This document shows positions 20,474 through 32,084 of a DNA stretch of 64,000 nucleotides, one piece after another; the first letter of the stretch is position 1, and each line of letters begins with the position of its first letter. A program made the translations under genes and the position numbers. Source of the DNA: Fagopyrum homotropicum (lineage: Eukaryota; Streptophyta; Magnoliopsida; Caryophyllales; Polygonaceae); NCBI GenBank assembly GCA_033239125.1, contig BSWB01000002.1, forward strand, positions 6,853,001 through 6,917,000. Direction: 5' to 3'. Below the pieces are notes generated by a model, which did no database searches, was not told where the DNA came from, and was given only the letters and a program-made list of their open reading frames with translations.

Positions 20474-23400
20474 GTGTTTGATGAATTGTCTCTAGGAATT
20501 GCCGGTTCTGATATGACAACGGATGGTAGAGGTTTCCTTCATTGTCCTCTTAGGGCATTTCAAGGTTGTCGGGATGGAGTAGAGGGAAGCACAGGTTTCT
20601 CTTGTTTGGTTTCTCATCTTAAAAGGCAACATTTTTGTTCCGAAGATAACAAAAATGTGATTCGCGACACTATTGAGAATAACCTTGATGTATTTGTGGC
20701 TTTTGAGGAGTCCTTGGCATATCTTGGGTTGTGGTTATGCGGGCGTTGTATGAGTATGCATGCTTTGAGTCGTGCATGTCATCACTCTGATGGTTCTGTT
20801 CGTGTTGCTTATGAGGACGGAATGGTAAGAAGCTACATTTTGGGTATCTCGAAGCCGGTCGTGGGAGAGTTGTCTGTTGCGGTTATTGAGGAAGGGTTGG
20901 TTTTTGATGCGGGTTTGCTCGATAAAGTTTTTCGCATTCCTATCACTACTGTGAAGAGTATCCCGCAAAACTGTCGTCTTGCTTTCTCTCAAGCTCTAAA
21001 GGGTGCTCTTCAGAGAGTGGTCGTTGAGCCATGTTTTGTGGATGCTTGGGTTGCGTTGCTTCTTCTTCCTCGGTGCACTTTGCAAGTGTTCAGGCCTTCG
21101 AGTAGGAGAGATAGTAGATTAGGGAGTAGAAAGTCTATTCAACAACAACGGATCATGCAGTCTCTGGCGTTGTGGGGTGAGGACGGCGGTATCGACAAGC
21201 TAGTGCGGGGTTTGTTAGACCGTTCCGAGCATGGGTTTTCGGCAACTACTAAGGGCGCCTCAACGGATGGTGATAGACAGAGAGTGAGACCTAATATCAA
21301 GCAGTGTCTTCGCAAGGTCTTTGATGCACATTTCACGGCGGCTGTTAAGGTTTTTTCCTCTTCTGGTGTGGCTTCGTTTGATGATGAGACTGTGAAGGTT
21401 TTGGAGGCTAAGCACCCCTTCAAGTCTCCACCTTCTCGGGTATGTGAGGTTTTGGAATCTCCCTTTGTTGCTGATGTTGATTTGATTCTTAGGTGTATTA
21501 AGTCCTTTCCCAAAGGTACTTCTTGCGGCAGGGATGATCTGAGGGCACAACATGTCTTAGATGCTATGTGTGGGGATGGTTCCGCTATTGCTGTTGATCT
21601 TCTACGAGTGATCTCATTTGTTGTTAATCTGTAGTTGGGAGGCAGATGTCCGGGGAGTTTGGCGGAGTTTGTGGCTTCTGCTCCTCTTACGCCATTATTG
21701 AAGCCTGACAATGGGATTCGACCCATTGCAGTTGGCACTATTTGGAGGCGGTTGGTTTCTAAGGTTGCCATGAAAGGGGTGAGTAAAGATATGACAATAT
21801 CTAGCGGATTTTCAGTTTGGAGTAGGCGTCTCTGGTGGCGCAGAAGCTATTTTGCATAGTGTCAACAGGGTTTTGAGCGAGCGGCATGATGATGGTTTGC
21901 TTGCTATGCTTGCAGTGGATTTCTCGAATGCTTTTAATCTTGTTGATAGGACAATATTGCTTCGTGAGGTGAGGAGAAGATGTCCATCAATTTCTTTATG
22001 GGTTGAGTTTTTGTATGGTCAGCCTGCTCGATTGTATCTGAGAGATAGATTTATCTGGTCATCCACAAGAGTTCACCAAGGTGACCCCTTAGGGCCACTT
22101 CTTTTTGCGCTTGTCTTGCATCCACTTGTGCACACCATCCGTGACAACTGTAAGCCTCTTCTTCATGCTTGGTATTAAGATGATGGGACAATCATTGGTC
22201 GATCAGAGGATGTGGCTAAGGCATTTGGTATTATTTTGGAGGTTGGTCCGAATTTTGGACTTGAGTTGAATGTTAAAAAAACTGAGTTATTTTGGCCTTC
22301 ATGTGATGGTTCGAAGCTTCGAGACGGGTTATTCCCTAGAGACATTGCGAGACCATCTTTGGGGTTGAAGTTATTGGGAGGGGTTGTGAGTAGAGATAGT
22401 GGTTTTATTAAAGAATTGTTTATGAAGAGAGGTGATAAGGCATTGGAGTTGATGCGTCTTCTCCCTTAGCTTAGGAACCCGCATAGTGAGCTTCTCTTAC
22501 TTCGTTCGTGTTTGGGTGTAGCGAAGATGTTTTTTGGCCTGAGGACTTGTCAGCCAGAGCATGTGAAGGATGCGGCATCTTGTTTTGACGCGGGACTTCG
22601 TGGGTCGATTGAGGATATTGTGGTTTGTGGGGGTCCTTTGTTCGGGGATCTTCAATGGCGGTTGGCTTCCTTGCCTATTCGTCGTGGAGGCCTCGGTTTG
22701 TACTCTGCTATGGAGGCGTCTTCTTACGCTTTTGTTGCCTCCAGAGCTCAGTCTTGGGTGCTCCAAGACCATATCTTGCGTGATAGTGGACTATCCGGTA
22801 TGGATTCAGATTTTTACAAAGCTTTAGATGACCTGCAAGTGGCTATCCCGGAGTTCGACCTTTCTAACTTTACTAGTAAGGACACCGTCCCCCCTAAGCC
22901 CCAACATATTTTGGCGGATGCTCTTTTTGGTAAAATTGTTCAGAAGATGGTTGAGAGGTTTGATATGACTAATAGGTAACAAGCAGTTTTCGGATGTCTG
23001 CAACCGCCGCATAGCCAAGATTTTCTTCTTGTCATTCCCATCGATGGACTTGGTCAATGCATGTCCCCTGTGGAGTACCGCTCCATTCTCAAGTACCGAC
23101 TAATGATTCCGCTTTTCTCAGTTGGTGAGGTTTGCCCCATTCCTAATTGTCAGAGGGTGTTGGATGCTTTTGGGGAGCATGCTGTACATTGTAAGGAACT
23201 TCCTTGCTTCAAGTATAGGCATGATCTGGTTCGTGATGTTCTTTGTGATACCTTTAGACGGGCCTGAATTTTTGTAAAGAAATAAGCACCTGTGAACTTC
23301 TTGACTGATCCGCGGGATGAAAGGTCAACATTGCGGCCGGCGGATGTTTTGGTGTTTGGTTGGAGTGAAGGGAAGCATGCATGTATTGATTTGACGGGGG

Positions 23401-23714
23401 TCTCACCGCTTGTGGGATTAGGGAACGGACCTTTTGTTGTGGGTCAGGCAGCTTGTAGAGCGGCATCAGCTAAGGTGGTCAAGCATGGAAGGGCATGTGT
23501 TGAAAACCAACACGTTTTTCTTCCATTTGCTTTTGACACGTTTGGATTTTTTGCACCCGATGCTGTTGATATTCTCAAGATGGTGCAAAGAGTTATGCAT
23601 AGTAATATTATGTCCTCAAGATTTGTAGATGTTGTTTTTAAAATGTTAGGTTTTGCCATTCAAAAAGGGGTAGCGGCGCAACTTGTTGCTCGCTTACCTT
23701 ATACTTCTATGTAA
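20474..23714 (+). pseudogene. Reverse transcriptase element with N-terminal zinc finger and C-terminal nuclease-like domain, six stops and a frameshift
   Basis: The sequence reads as one long protein of a family widespread in plant genomes. Order: a C2H2-like finger (HCPLRAFQGC ... FSCLVSHLKRQHF, near 20540-20640); a linker; reverse transcriptase blocks (SCGRDDLRAQHV, GIRPIAVGTIWRRLVSK, LAMLAVDFSNAFNLVDR, VHQGDPLGPLLFALVLHPLV, LHAWY*DDGTI); a thumb-like region with FWPS and GLKLLGGVVSRD; a C-x4-C...H-x3-C cluster (CPIPNC ... GEHAVHC, near 23133-23190); and a C-terminal block RPADVLVFGW ... KHACIDLTGVSPLVG ... KVVKH. It is dead: in-frame stops at 21632, 22176 (inside the catalytic DD box), 22467, 22977, 23265 and 23283, and a one-base shift near 21800. 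The finger-RT-finger-nuclease order recalls R2-type non-LTR elements, but that is an inference. Confidence 0.85.
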
Positions 23715-23817
23715 ATAGTAATATCGTATAAATTTAAAATTCTTCATTTCCAAAATATTATTTTACTTTATTTTTATATAACTTTTTACCTTCTACTATT
23801 ATTTTTTGGGAAATTTC

Positions 23818-24189
23818 ATAAGGTGTCCCTGTGGTTCGGGAGTTTTTAAATTTTATCCAAAAATATTTTTTAGGTTTGGATGATGTCCTTGTGTTTTAGT
23901 GTTTTTCGAAAAATATTCAATTTCTTTTAAATTGTAAGGAGATGCCAAATTAAAATAATTTTTAAAAAATACCTATGTACAAAATGTTTAGCCTCTTTCA
24001 TCGTTTTTTTAAAAAAAGAAGTGTCATCTTATAAAAAAAAATATTTTAGTTGACATTCTTTTAAAATTTAAAAGAAAGTGGATATTTTTCTAAAAGATAC
24101 TGAAATACAAGAGCACCATCCAAATTAAAAAAATCTACCGAACAAAATTCAAAAATTCCAAACCACATCAACACCGTTCGAAATTTCCC
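23818..24189. mobile_element. Fold-back MITE-like element
   Basis: The left end gggaaatttcataaggtgtc with ctgtggttcgggagttttta and aattttat is answered at the right by the reverse complement: gggaaatttcgaacggtgtt, gatgtggtttggaatttttg, aattttgt. The arms extend about 100 bp with many mismatches. There is no coding content. It lies between the dead reverse transcriptase and the first TMK-like gene. Confidence 0.6.
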
Positions 24190-24405
24190 ATATTTTTTTT
24201 ATACCTTCTAGAAGAAACTGAATTAAATTTTTAAAAAAGTGGCGATTTTAATCCACACGCTATGTACTGTTGAGTTAAAGTTCAACGGTTCAACCTCAGT
24301 TTTTCGCATCTTCTCTTTTGACTTTGATCAAACCTTCTTCTACTCCAAGAACAATAAAATAAAACCCTAAGTTTGTAATGGGGTTTTACACCTTCCACTC
24401 TATCG
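24190..24405 (+). promoter_or_regulatory. Probable promoter and 5' leader of TMK-like gene A
   Basis: The leader phrases ttcttctactccaagaac and ttttacaccttccactctat cggtgt recur upstream of TMK-like gene B (32040-32110). So the 5' untranslated region was duplicated with the gene. I do not see a convincing TATA box in the short unique stretch. Confidence 0.5.
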
Positions 24406-27098
24406 GTGTTCCAGTTCTCCAGAATGGGAGGAATGAATTCCATGTTCACAGTCATACCCTTCCTTCTTCTTCTTCTCCTCCTTTCTCTTCCACTCATATC
24501 AGCCCAGTCATTAGATGCCTCTGTTATGGCGGAACTCAGGAAATCTCTTAAGCTCCCTAAAACTATCGACTGGTCCGCATCCGATCCGTGTCAATGGTCC
24601 TGGGTTTTGTGTGGTTTCAATGGTCGGGTCAGCCGAATTCAACTCGGAAATCTTGGTGTCTCTGGAACCTTGCCTTCTTCCCTGTCAAATCTCACATACC
24701 TTGAGGTTTTGGAGCTAATGGACAACCAAATTTCAGGTCCGTTACCCAGTCTTGCCGGACTGAGCTCTCTCCAAACACTGAATCTCACCGGAAATCGCTT
24801 CAGTTCAATCCCGTCCGATTTCTTCCAAGGTATGACTAGTCTACAGTCTGTTTATCTTGATCATAATCCGTTTAGTGCGTGGTCAATACCCGTTAGCCTC
24901 CAGGACTCTATGAGTTTATTGAATTTCTCTGCAAACAATGCTAATGTGGTCGGATCCTTACCCGAATTCATCGGCCCGGAAACCTTTCCGAGTTTAGCCC
25001 ACTTGCGATTGATGGCGAACCATCTAGAAGGCGGGTTACCCGCGAGCTTTTCCGGGCTAACTCTCCAGAGCCTATGGTTGAGTGGGCAGAACTCCACCAA
25101 TGGTAGTCGCTCTCTTGGTGGCTCCATTGATGTGTTGCAGAATATGACTGAGATTGTTCAGGTCTGGTTGAATTTGAATTCGTTTACGGGTCCGATTCCG
25201 GACCTAACCATGCTTGACAATCTTGTTGAACTGAATTTGAGGCATAATAGCCTCACTGGCCCTGTCCCTGCTTCCTTGACTGCTTTGAAAAGTCTTCAAA
25301 TTGTTAATTTGAGCCACAATTTCCTTCAAGGACCAACCCCTTTGTTTCATGGTTCGGTAGCAGTCGATCTGGCTCATGGAACCAATAGCTTTTGCTTGTC
25401 AAAATCCGGTGCGCCTTGTGATAGCCGTGTGAATGCATTGATTTCGTTTTTGGCAACATTCGATTATCCTCTGGTGCTTGCTGAGAACTGGAATGGAAAT
25501 GATCCTTGTAGTGGTTGGGTTGGAATATCATGTGGTAATGGAAATATTACAGTTGTTAATTTACAGGGTATGGGTCTTTCAGGCTCAATTTCAGCAGCTA
25601 TTGCCAAGCTCACATCAGTTCAGGTGTTGGACCTTGCTCGGAATAACATTACCGGCACCATTCCTAATGCACTCACCACAATGCCGAACTTGAAAAAACT
25701 AGATGTTTCATACAACAACTTATATGGGGTGGTACCGGCTTTTGGTCACACCAATGTCATCACCTCAGGCAATGTTAATATTGGGAAGGATGCCCCGCCA
25801 TCTAGTTCCGGAGACAACAACCCTGGATCCTCTGTGACAAGTAAAAACTCGAGTACTCGGAAAGTTGTTGGTATTGTTGTTGTCCTTGTTGTTTTAATTG
25901 TGGTCATTGGGTTAGTCGTTCTCTGGTTTATTTGGAGGACACAAAAGAAGGTTTCCGATAGGCTGCAATTGCAAAGGCCTAATGGTCTTGATGTGATAGA
26001 GGTGAAGGATAGCTTGGTGATCTCAATTCAAGCTCTGAGGAATGTCACAAACAATTTCAGTGAAAACAATGTGATCGGAAAGGGTGGTTTCGGCACTGTA
26101 TACAAAGGTGAGTTGCATGATGGAACTGAAATTGCAGTTAAGAGAATGCATTTGGATCAACATAAAGTGTTGGCAGAATTCACATATGAGATTTCTGTTC
26201 TAACCAAGGTTAGGCACAAGAACTTGGTTTCACTTGTCGGATATTGTTTGGATAGAACTGAAAAGATTCTAGTTTACGAGTACATGCCACAAGGTGATTT
26301 GAGCAAGCATTTGTTCCGTTGGAAGGCATGTGGTTTGCAACCACTTGAATGGAAGCAAAGGCTCGCTATTGCACTCGATGTCGCTAGAGGCGTTGAGTAC
26401 TTGCATAATCTAGCTCATCAGAGTTTCATCCACAGGGACCTTAAACCATCCAATATTCTCCTTGGAGATGATATGCGAGCTAAGGTTTCGGACTTTGGGC
26501 TCGTCCGTCTTGTTCCGAATGGCGGGAAAGCATCCATACAGACCACGCTTGCTGGGACTTTCGGCTACCTTGCTCCAGAATATGCCGGTAAAGATTTTAG
26601 CCCAAATTCACTAACTACGCCTTCTACCAAAATCAGTGTTAAATATGAAATTATACACCATTTTAATGAGACCCTTTTTTTACAGTGAACATGAGAAGGT
26701 TAACTATGAAAGTTGATGTATACAGCTTCGGAGTTATACTGATGGAGCTGATAACAGGCCGGAAAGCGCTCGACGAGACACAGTCCGAGGATAGCATGCA
26801 TTTAGAGACCTGGTTTCGAAGAATATACATTGATAGAGACTCTCTCTTGAAGTTCGTCGACCCAACAATTGAACTCAATGAAGAAACTGGTGAGAGTATT
26901 AATACCATAGCGGAACTCGCAGGCCATTGTTGTGCTGAAAACCCACAGCAAAGACCTGAAATGGGTCATGCTGTTAATGTAATTTCATCCATGGTGGAGT
27001 TTTGGCAGCCCTCAACCGAAGGCTCGGAAGACTGCAGTGAAATTGATCTCCAAATGAACATGCCACAAAGTCTCAATTTTGGTAAAACTTGTCCTTGA
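24406..27098 (+). CDS. TMK-like leucine-rich repeat receptor kinase, gene A
   Basis: A plasma-membrane receptor kinase of the TMK family, whose members act in auxin-dependent growth signalling. Exons 24406-26587 and 26686-27098 flank a 98-bp GT-AG intron and give 864 residues. Gene B shows that the conserved start is probably the Met at 24433. Order: signal peptide (VIPFLLLLLLLSLPLISAQS); first LRR cap (DPCQWSWVLC); an LRR block; an island; a second cap (NGNDPCSGWVGISC); a short LRR block; a transmembrane segment about 487-510; the kinase. Kinase marks are intact: GKGGFG (558-563), Lys579 in IAVKRM, HRD at 676-678, DFG at 696-698, APE at 723-725. Compared with gene B the juxtamembrane is about 15 residues shorter, without the VVIHPSHSGS segment, and the C-terminal tail ends early at MNMPQSLNFGKTCP. 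The intron position, inside the activation-segment exit, matches gene B. Confidence 0.88.
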
Positions 27099-27866
27099 TA
27101 GGTTGAACATATTGTATGTGCAGGAAGAAGCCATGAATGAGCTTAATTGAAGCTTTGATTGCAGTCTTTGCATACGAAAGTTGAAAGGGATTGTAAGAAG
27201 AGGATATTGAGAGAGATAATTAAGGTTATAGTTGTTTCAGATTATGGTTATGTGATAGAGGAAAATTTCAACAAATAAGCTATGTTAATGAGTTATTGCA
27301 TCTCAAGTCCAAATTCAGTTCTTCCATTTGAGTTTTGGGTCATAGTCTTACAAATTGTGATCCAATTTCAAATATCTTACATATGCTTAAATCTCATATG
27401 AAAATTTCCTGAATTTCAAATATCTCACAAGTTGTTATCCAAGTTCAAGGTTACCATTAGAAAACTAAAAACTTTTACACATAATCTAAAATTTTTTAAA
27501 AATATAAGGACATCATCCAGAATTTCTATAAATTTTATTAGTTCCGAAATTTCAGAAAAATTATTACAATTAAGTGTACAACTATTAAATTTCATGGCGC
27601 ATCAACCACACTAACCGAAAAAAGAGGAAGAACTTATAACGATTATATTAAATAATTTGCTAAAAAGCAAGATAAAAATGATATAGTGTGAAGATAACTA
27701 TTTTTAAAAAAAAAACATACCTCAATATATCACGTCGGCATCCCAAAAGTATTTGGCTTCACCACGGTTAATAGTATGTAGGAGGCCGTCAAACACGTGC
27801 ATGAAGGCAGTCCTGATTACAAGAACAATTTTTATTTTTTTGCTCTCGTATTAGAATTTCAAAGTC
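27099..27866. other. Downstream region of TMK-like gene A
   Basis: Contains the presumed 3' untranslated region; the gattgcagtctttgcatac stretch may be the decayed continuation of the kinase tail. The rest is AT-rich with no gene. Confidence 0.35.
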
Positions 27867-27869
27867 TAA

Positions 27870-28192
27870 GGGCATGTGCAACAGATTCTTCAAAAAAACT
27901 CTAAAATGGAGAATTTTTTTTAATTTTCTCTAAAAAGTTTTTGTATAAAATCCAATAGCTTCTTCAAAACAGGGAGTAATGAATTTATTTATTTATAAAA
28001 ACTGTCAATATTTGTTCGTGGGTTGAATTTGGAGAAGCTCCTTCTTGCTGCAAATATAGGGAATTGAAGACATAATTTTACCAAATCCCCTATTTTAGAG
28101 TTTAGGATAGAGAATTTGTTGGACCAAAAAAAACCTCAAAATTCCTCAAAATCTCAACATTCTCTAAAATAGAGCATCTGTTGCACATTCTC
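27870..28192. mobile_element. Tourist-like (PIF/Harbinger) MITE
   Basis: 323 bp. The left end is gggcatgtgcaacag and the reverse complement of the right end is gagaatgtgcaacag (13 of 15 match). It is flanked by TAA at 27867-27869 and 28193-28195, the 3-bp target duplication typical of PIF/Harbinger-type elements. Inside, ctctaaaatggagaa on the left mirrors ttctctaaaatagag on the right. No coding sequence. Confidence 0.85.
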
Positions 28193-28615
28193 TAAGGATG
28201 AAGAGGATAGTGAGAACATCTCGAAGTATCACTCTACTTTTCTTACTATTTGTGATAAACCGGAATCCCATGGATAGAATAAGTCTTACTTGAAAAAAGA
28301 TCTTACTATTTAGGATTTTTCTTCTTGGTGTCATCAAGGTTTAGACTTTTTCTCTTGTATCCACTAAGTTTTAAAATTCCTCTTGGTGCCCTCAAGGTTC
28401 CATTTGTTTCCTCTTTATACTCATTCGTAATATATTACATTAAAACTCATTAAAAAATTATTAAAAAAATTTTAAAAAATAAATTCAAAATAGATTATGA
28501 CCTTAATTAATAAATTTATAATAGAAATAGTTTTTATATATATTTTATTATTTTTTGAAATAAATATATTTTTTATTTTTGAATTAAAATATATTTTTAC
28601 TTTTTACTTTCGATT

Positions 28616-28656
<41 letters not shown>

Positions 28657-28812
28657 TTATGTTAATAATATTTATTAAAAAAATAAAAAAAAAAAAAATA
28701 TTTTTTTAAATTTTTTAAAGAGTCAAAAAAATTAAACATATAGTATTTTTTAAGTTAATTTTCTATAATTTATTTTAATTTGAAAAAAAAATACTATTTT
28801 TTTATGTTTTAA

Positions 28813-29674
28813 CTAGTCCAGTGCCCGTGCCAAGCACGGGTTTTGTTTTATTTTTTTTAATAAATAATAATATATCTTATAATTGAAATTTAATTAATTA
28901 ATTATTAAAATGAAAATTTTTCGTGAACTGTATGTTTTTTTATTTCATTTGTTTTTTAATAAATAAAAATATATATTATAATTACACCATACTTAATCAA
29001 CCATTAATATAAACTTTTTTCGTGACATGCATCTGTTTAATTTAGTTATATAGCCAAATAAAAAATTATTTTTCTTTACAATTAATAAATTTTTAAAAAT
29101 AGTAATATAAGTTAAAATGTTGTTATTTATATATTTAAAAAAATAAATCTTTTATTTTTTCTAATGAATAACTTATAAATAATTACAAAATATACACAAT
29201 AACTAAAAAGTAAAAATGTTGTTATTTATATATTTAAAAAATTAAATCTTTTATTTTTTCTAATGAATAATTTATAACTAATGACAAAATATACACAATA
29301 TCTAATAAGTAAAAAAAATATTAATAATGAAACATATAAAATTTGCCAAAATATAATTTTTTTAAATATCTATATTAACTAACATACCCTTTATAGGAAT
29401 TACTTTTAATATAAATAATTATAGATCCTCATGAAACCCCAATTATTATTCCAAATAATGTTAAATAGTCTCTCTTTTATATTTATTAATTTTTATTAGG
29501 TATAGTTTATAATTTACTTTTTAATAATAACTTAGAGACAATCTTTAATTAAAATTAAAATTTTTTATTTATTATAATTAAACAAACAACATTCCATTTA
29601 TTATAATCCTATGTGGCATACCTAGTTGATTTACATGTGGACTTAGTGTCCTTTGTTTTAGTAAGTAATATAGA
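28813..29674 (-). mobile_element. Non-autonomous Helitron
   Basis: On the minus strand it begins TCTATATTACTTACTAAAAC after a host A (at 29675). It ends with the hairpin CCCGTGCTTGGCACGGG, seven bases, then CTAG followed by a host T (28812). The A/T insertion site, 5' TC, a GC-rich palindrome close to the end and the 3' CTAG are the defining marks of Helitrons. 862 bp, AT-rich, no coding sequence. It contains two copies of a 99-bp tandem unit near 29100-29310. A second copy of its 5' end lies at 29971-30040. Confidence 0.85.
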
Positions 29675-29970
29675 TTCCTTACTATCAAAGCTGAAATTTA
29701 AAAAAATAACAAAATTTACAAAATAAATAAAATTGAATGCCGAACATTCCATTTGGTTAAAAAATTATAAATTTATTAATTTAGCAAATAGTTAGTTATT
29801 ATATATTTTTTTTATTTGAAAATTTACTTAGATTTACGAAAAATATTTTAAAAGTATTTTTAAATTTATTAATTTAGCTAGTTAGTTAACAAAATCTTTT
29901 TATTTTAATTAATAAGATGAATAACACAAAATTTAAATAGAAATGGCATTTTAGTAAATATTTTAGAAAA

Positions 29971-30040
29971 AATCCTATGTGGCATACCTAGTTGATTGAC
30001 ATGTGGACTTAGTGTCCTTTGTTTTAGTAAGTAATATAGA
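29971..30040 (-). repeat. Second copy of the Helitron 5' end
   Basis: About 70 bp (tcctatgtggcatacctagt, tgacatgtggacttagtgtc, ctttgttttagtaagtaata, taga) is nearly identical to 29606-29674 and also ends at the TC/host-A junction. No second 3' end is present, so either two Helitrons were nested and lost one 3' end, or one element captured a second 5' end. Confidence 0.8.
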
Positions 30041-30291
30041 TTTATTATTTTTTATAATATACTTTTCCATAATCTTAAAATTTTAAAAAAAAACATAATT
30101 TTTTAAAATTTTCGAATTAATATAAATTGTATAAAGTTTAAATTCAAAATGAAAAAAATTTATTATATTTTAATTCTCTAGACTCTTAATAAAGTTTCAA
30201 AAAATATTTTTTATTTAATTTTATATATATTTTTTAAATCGAAAGTAAAAGTAAAAAATATTTTAATTCAAAATAAAAAATATATTATTTC

Positions 30292-30331
<40 letters not shown>

Positions 30332-30475
30332 TATTTCTATTATATATTTTTTAATTAAGTTTAATGAGGTCATAATCTATTTTAAATTTATTTTTCTAAT
30401 TTTTTTAATGAATTTTAATATAATATATTAAGAATGAGTATAAAGAGGAAACAAATGAAACCTTGAGGGCCAAGA

Positions 30476-31200
30476 ATTACTGAGTCCCTGGTTGAACTCA
30501 AAGAGTCAATTTCGAAAAAAAAAATGAAACTTGTAGTGATCATTTGGTGGAATATGTGGTTGGTCAGGAACCAATTCATTTTTAACAAAAACAAAATTTC
30601 CACTAAACATTAGAACCACTGCTATTAACCAAATTGAGAGTTGGGATCTAGATCATCAAGGAATTACTTGATATAGATCATTAAGGAATTACTGAGTCCC
30701 TGGTTGAACTCAATAATTTCTTGATATAGATCATCAAGGAATTACTGAGTCCTTGGTCGAACTCAAGAAGTCAATTTCGAACAAAGAAATGAAACTTGTA
30801 GTGGTCATTTGGTGGAATATGTGGTTGGCCATGAACCAATTCGTTTTTAACAAAACAAAATTTCCACTAAACATTAGAACCACTGCTATTAACCAAATTG
30901 AGAGTTGGGATCTAGCAAATTCCGACCAAAACAAGACTCCTACATCAACGAAACCACAAAGAAGAAAAACATTAAATGACAACGACCAAAGGATGGATTC
31001 TGTAAAATCAGTTTTGATGCCTCATTTATTTCAACAAATAACTGCTCGTATGGATTTATTATCCAGAACCAACATGCGATCCCTACGGCCGTAGGATGTG
31101 GCAAGTGTTATGCTGATTCTGTTTTGGAAGCTGAAACACTTGCCTTAAGACATGGCCTTCAAAAGGCAAATGAATGTGGAATTACATGCATCGAGATTTG
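30476..31200 (+). pseudogene. LINE-derived RNase H region fragment with a partial duplication
   Basis: At 30753-31094 the translation reads MVELKKSISNKEMKLVVVIW then WNMWLAMNQFVFNKTKFPLN, resembling the W-x-x-W-x-x-R-N-x-x-x-F segment near the C-terminus of plant LINE polyproteins. At 31125-31198 LEAETLALRHGLQKANECGI TCIEI matches the RNase H (RVT_3) motif that contains the conserved Glu and a C/G-I-x-x-I-E strand. A stop follows directly. The first part (gtcaatttcgaa...aatgaaacttgtagt... to gagagttgggatcta) is duplicated at 30502-30650 and 30770-30917. Nothing here is intact. Confidence 0.6.
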
Positions 31201-32084
31201 ATGAAAATAAAAACATTAATTATATTAAAACGAAATTAGCCGAAGTCCTCATTTCACAAAATTGTAGAAAATGAATTAATATTCAAATATTTTTGTAACA
31301 GATTTTTATTTGTTTCTCCTGCAAGTTTATTTTGTAAATTTAAAAAAAATCGATCAGTTAATCGCCGAATAGATTCGATAAGAATACTCTTTATAAAGAT
31401 TTGATGAAAATATTTTTTTAAAAAAATATAGATCCAGTTTTTGCTTTCACGTTAAACATGCCACTTAATTTTAAAAAATTTATATGCTTTATTAAAAAAG
31501 GATTTTTTTGGATTTATTCATGATTTAATAAAAAATTTAATCCGAGAAAAAACGTGGGGCGTCACGTCAGTGTCAGAATTAGTGTAGTCTACCTTAATAG
31601 TATATATAGATTTTGAGTTAACCAGTAAGATATTTCATAGATATTTTGAGTTAACCAATAAGATATTCATATTTTCTGTTAAAAATTTGATTTACATGCC
31701 TTTTTATTTACTAATTTTAACTAAAGTAAATTTATAAAAGTTAACGTATTACGAATTTGATTTAAAATACTCACAATTATATTTTGGAATTAGTAAACAA
31801 CTTTCGTGACTTATTTAGTTATTTTTAGTTTAGATTTGCTTCATCATTTTTTTTTTGCAATTCAAATAAAATATAAGGAAAAAAAAAAACTGAACCCTCT
31901 GTTTTCAACTTCTTCTCTGTTTCCGAATCAAAGTATCTCTTTCAATAGCCTCTGTTTGTTTCCCAAAATCTCCTTGATGTTTTCCCGCTTCTGCTAACTT
32001 CCTTCCTATATTCGCTCCGTCCTTCGCTATCATCAACTCTTCTTCTACTCCAAGAACCCTAAATTAAACCCCATTTTCACACTG
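31201..32084. other. AT-rich sequence upstream of TMK-like gene B
   Basis: At 31590-31612 tagtctaccttaatagtata tatagatt resembles a minus-strand Helitron 5' end (A then TCTATATATACTATTAAGG); no matching 3' end was found. A short duplication, attttgagttaacca with ataagatatt, lies at 31612-31665. The last 100 bp (ttcttctactccaagaaccc, tttacaccttccactctatc) matches the 5' leader of gene A. Confidence 0.45.

Larger units (their letters stand above)
28381..30475. mobile_element. Long fold-back (MULE-like) element with about 290-bp arms, split by a Helitron
   Basis: The left arm (28381-28675, tcttggtgccctcaaggttc then catttgtttcctctttatac) is the reverse complement of the right arm (about 30190-30475, ending gaggaaacaaatgaaacctt gagggcc). 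Matches continue through atagattatgacctta, ttttgaattaaaatat and ttttactttcgat. Both arms contain a (TA)n run at the same relative place (28618-28650 and 30299-30328). There is no transposase. Very long inverted ends suggest a Mutator-like or fold-back element, but I find no clear target duplication. Confidence 0.75.

Noticed and set aside
21139..21771. 210-residue minus-strand open frame
   Set aside because: It is a shadow of the reverse transcriptase read on the plus strand, which has clear RT motifs.
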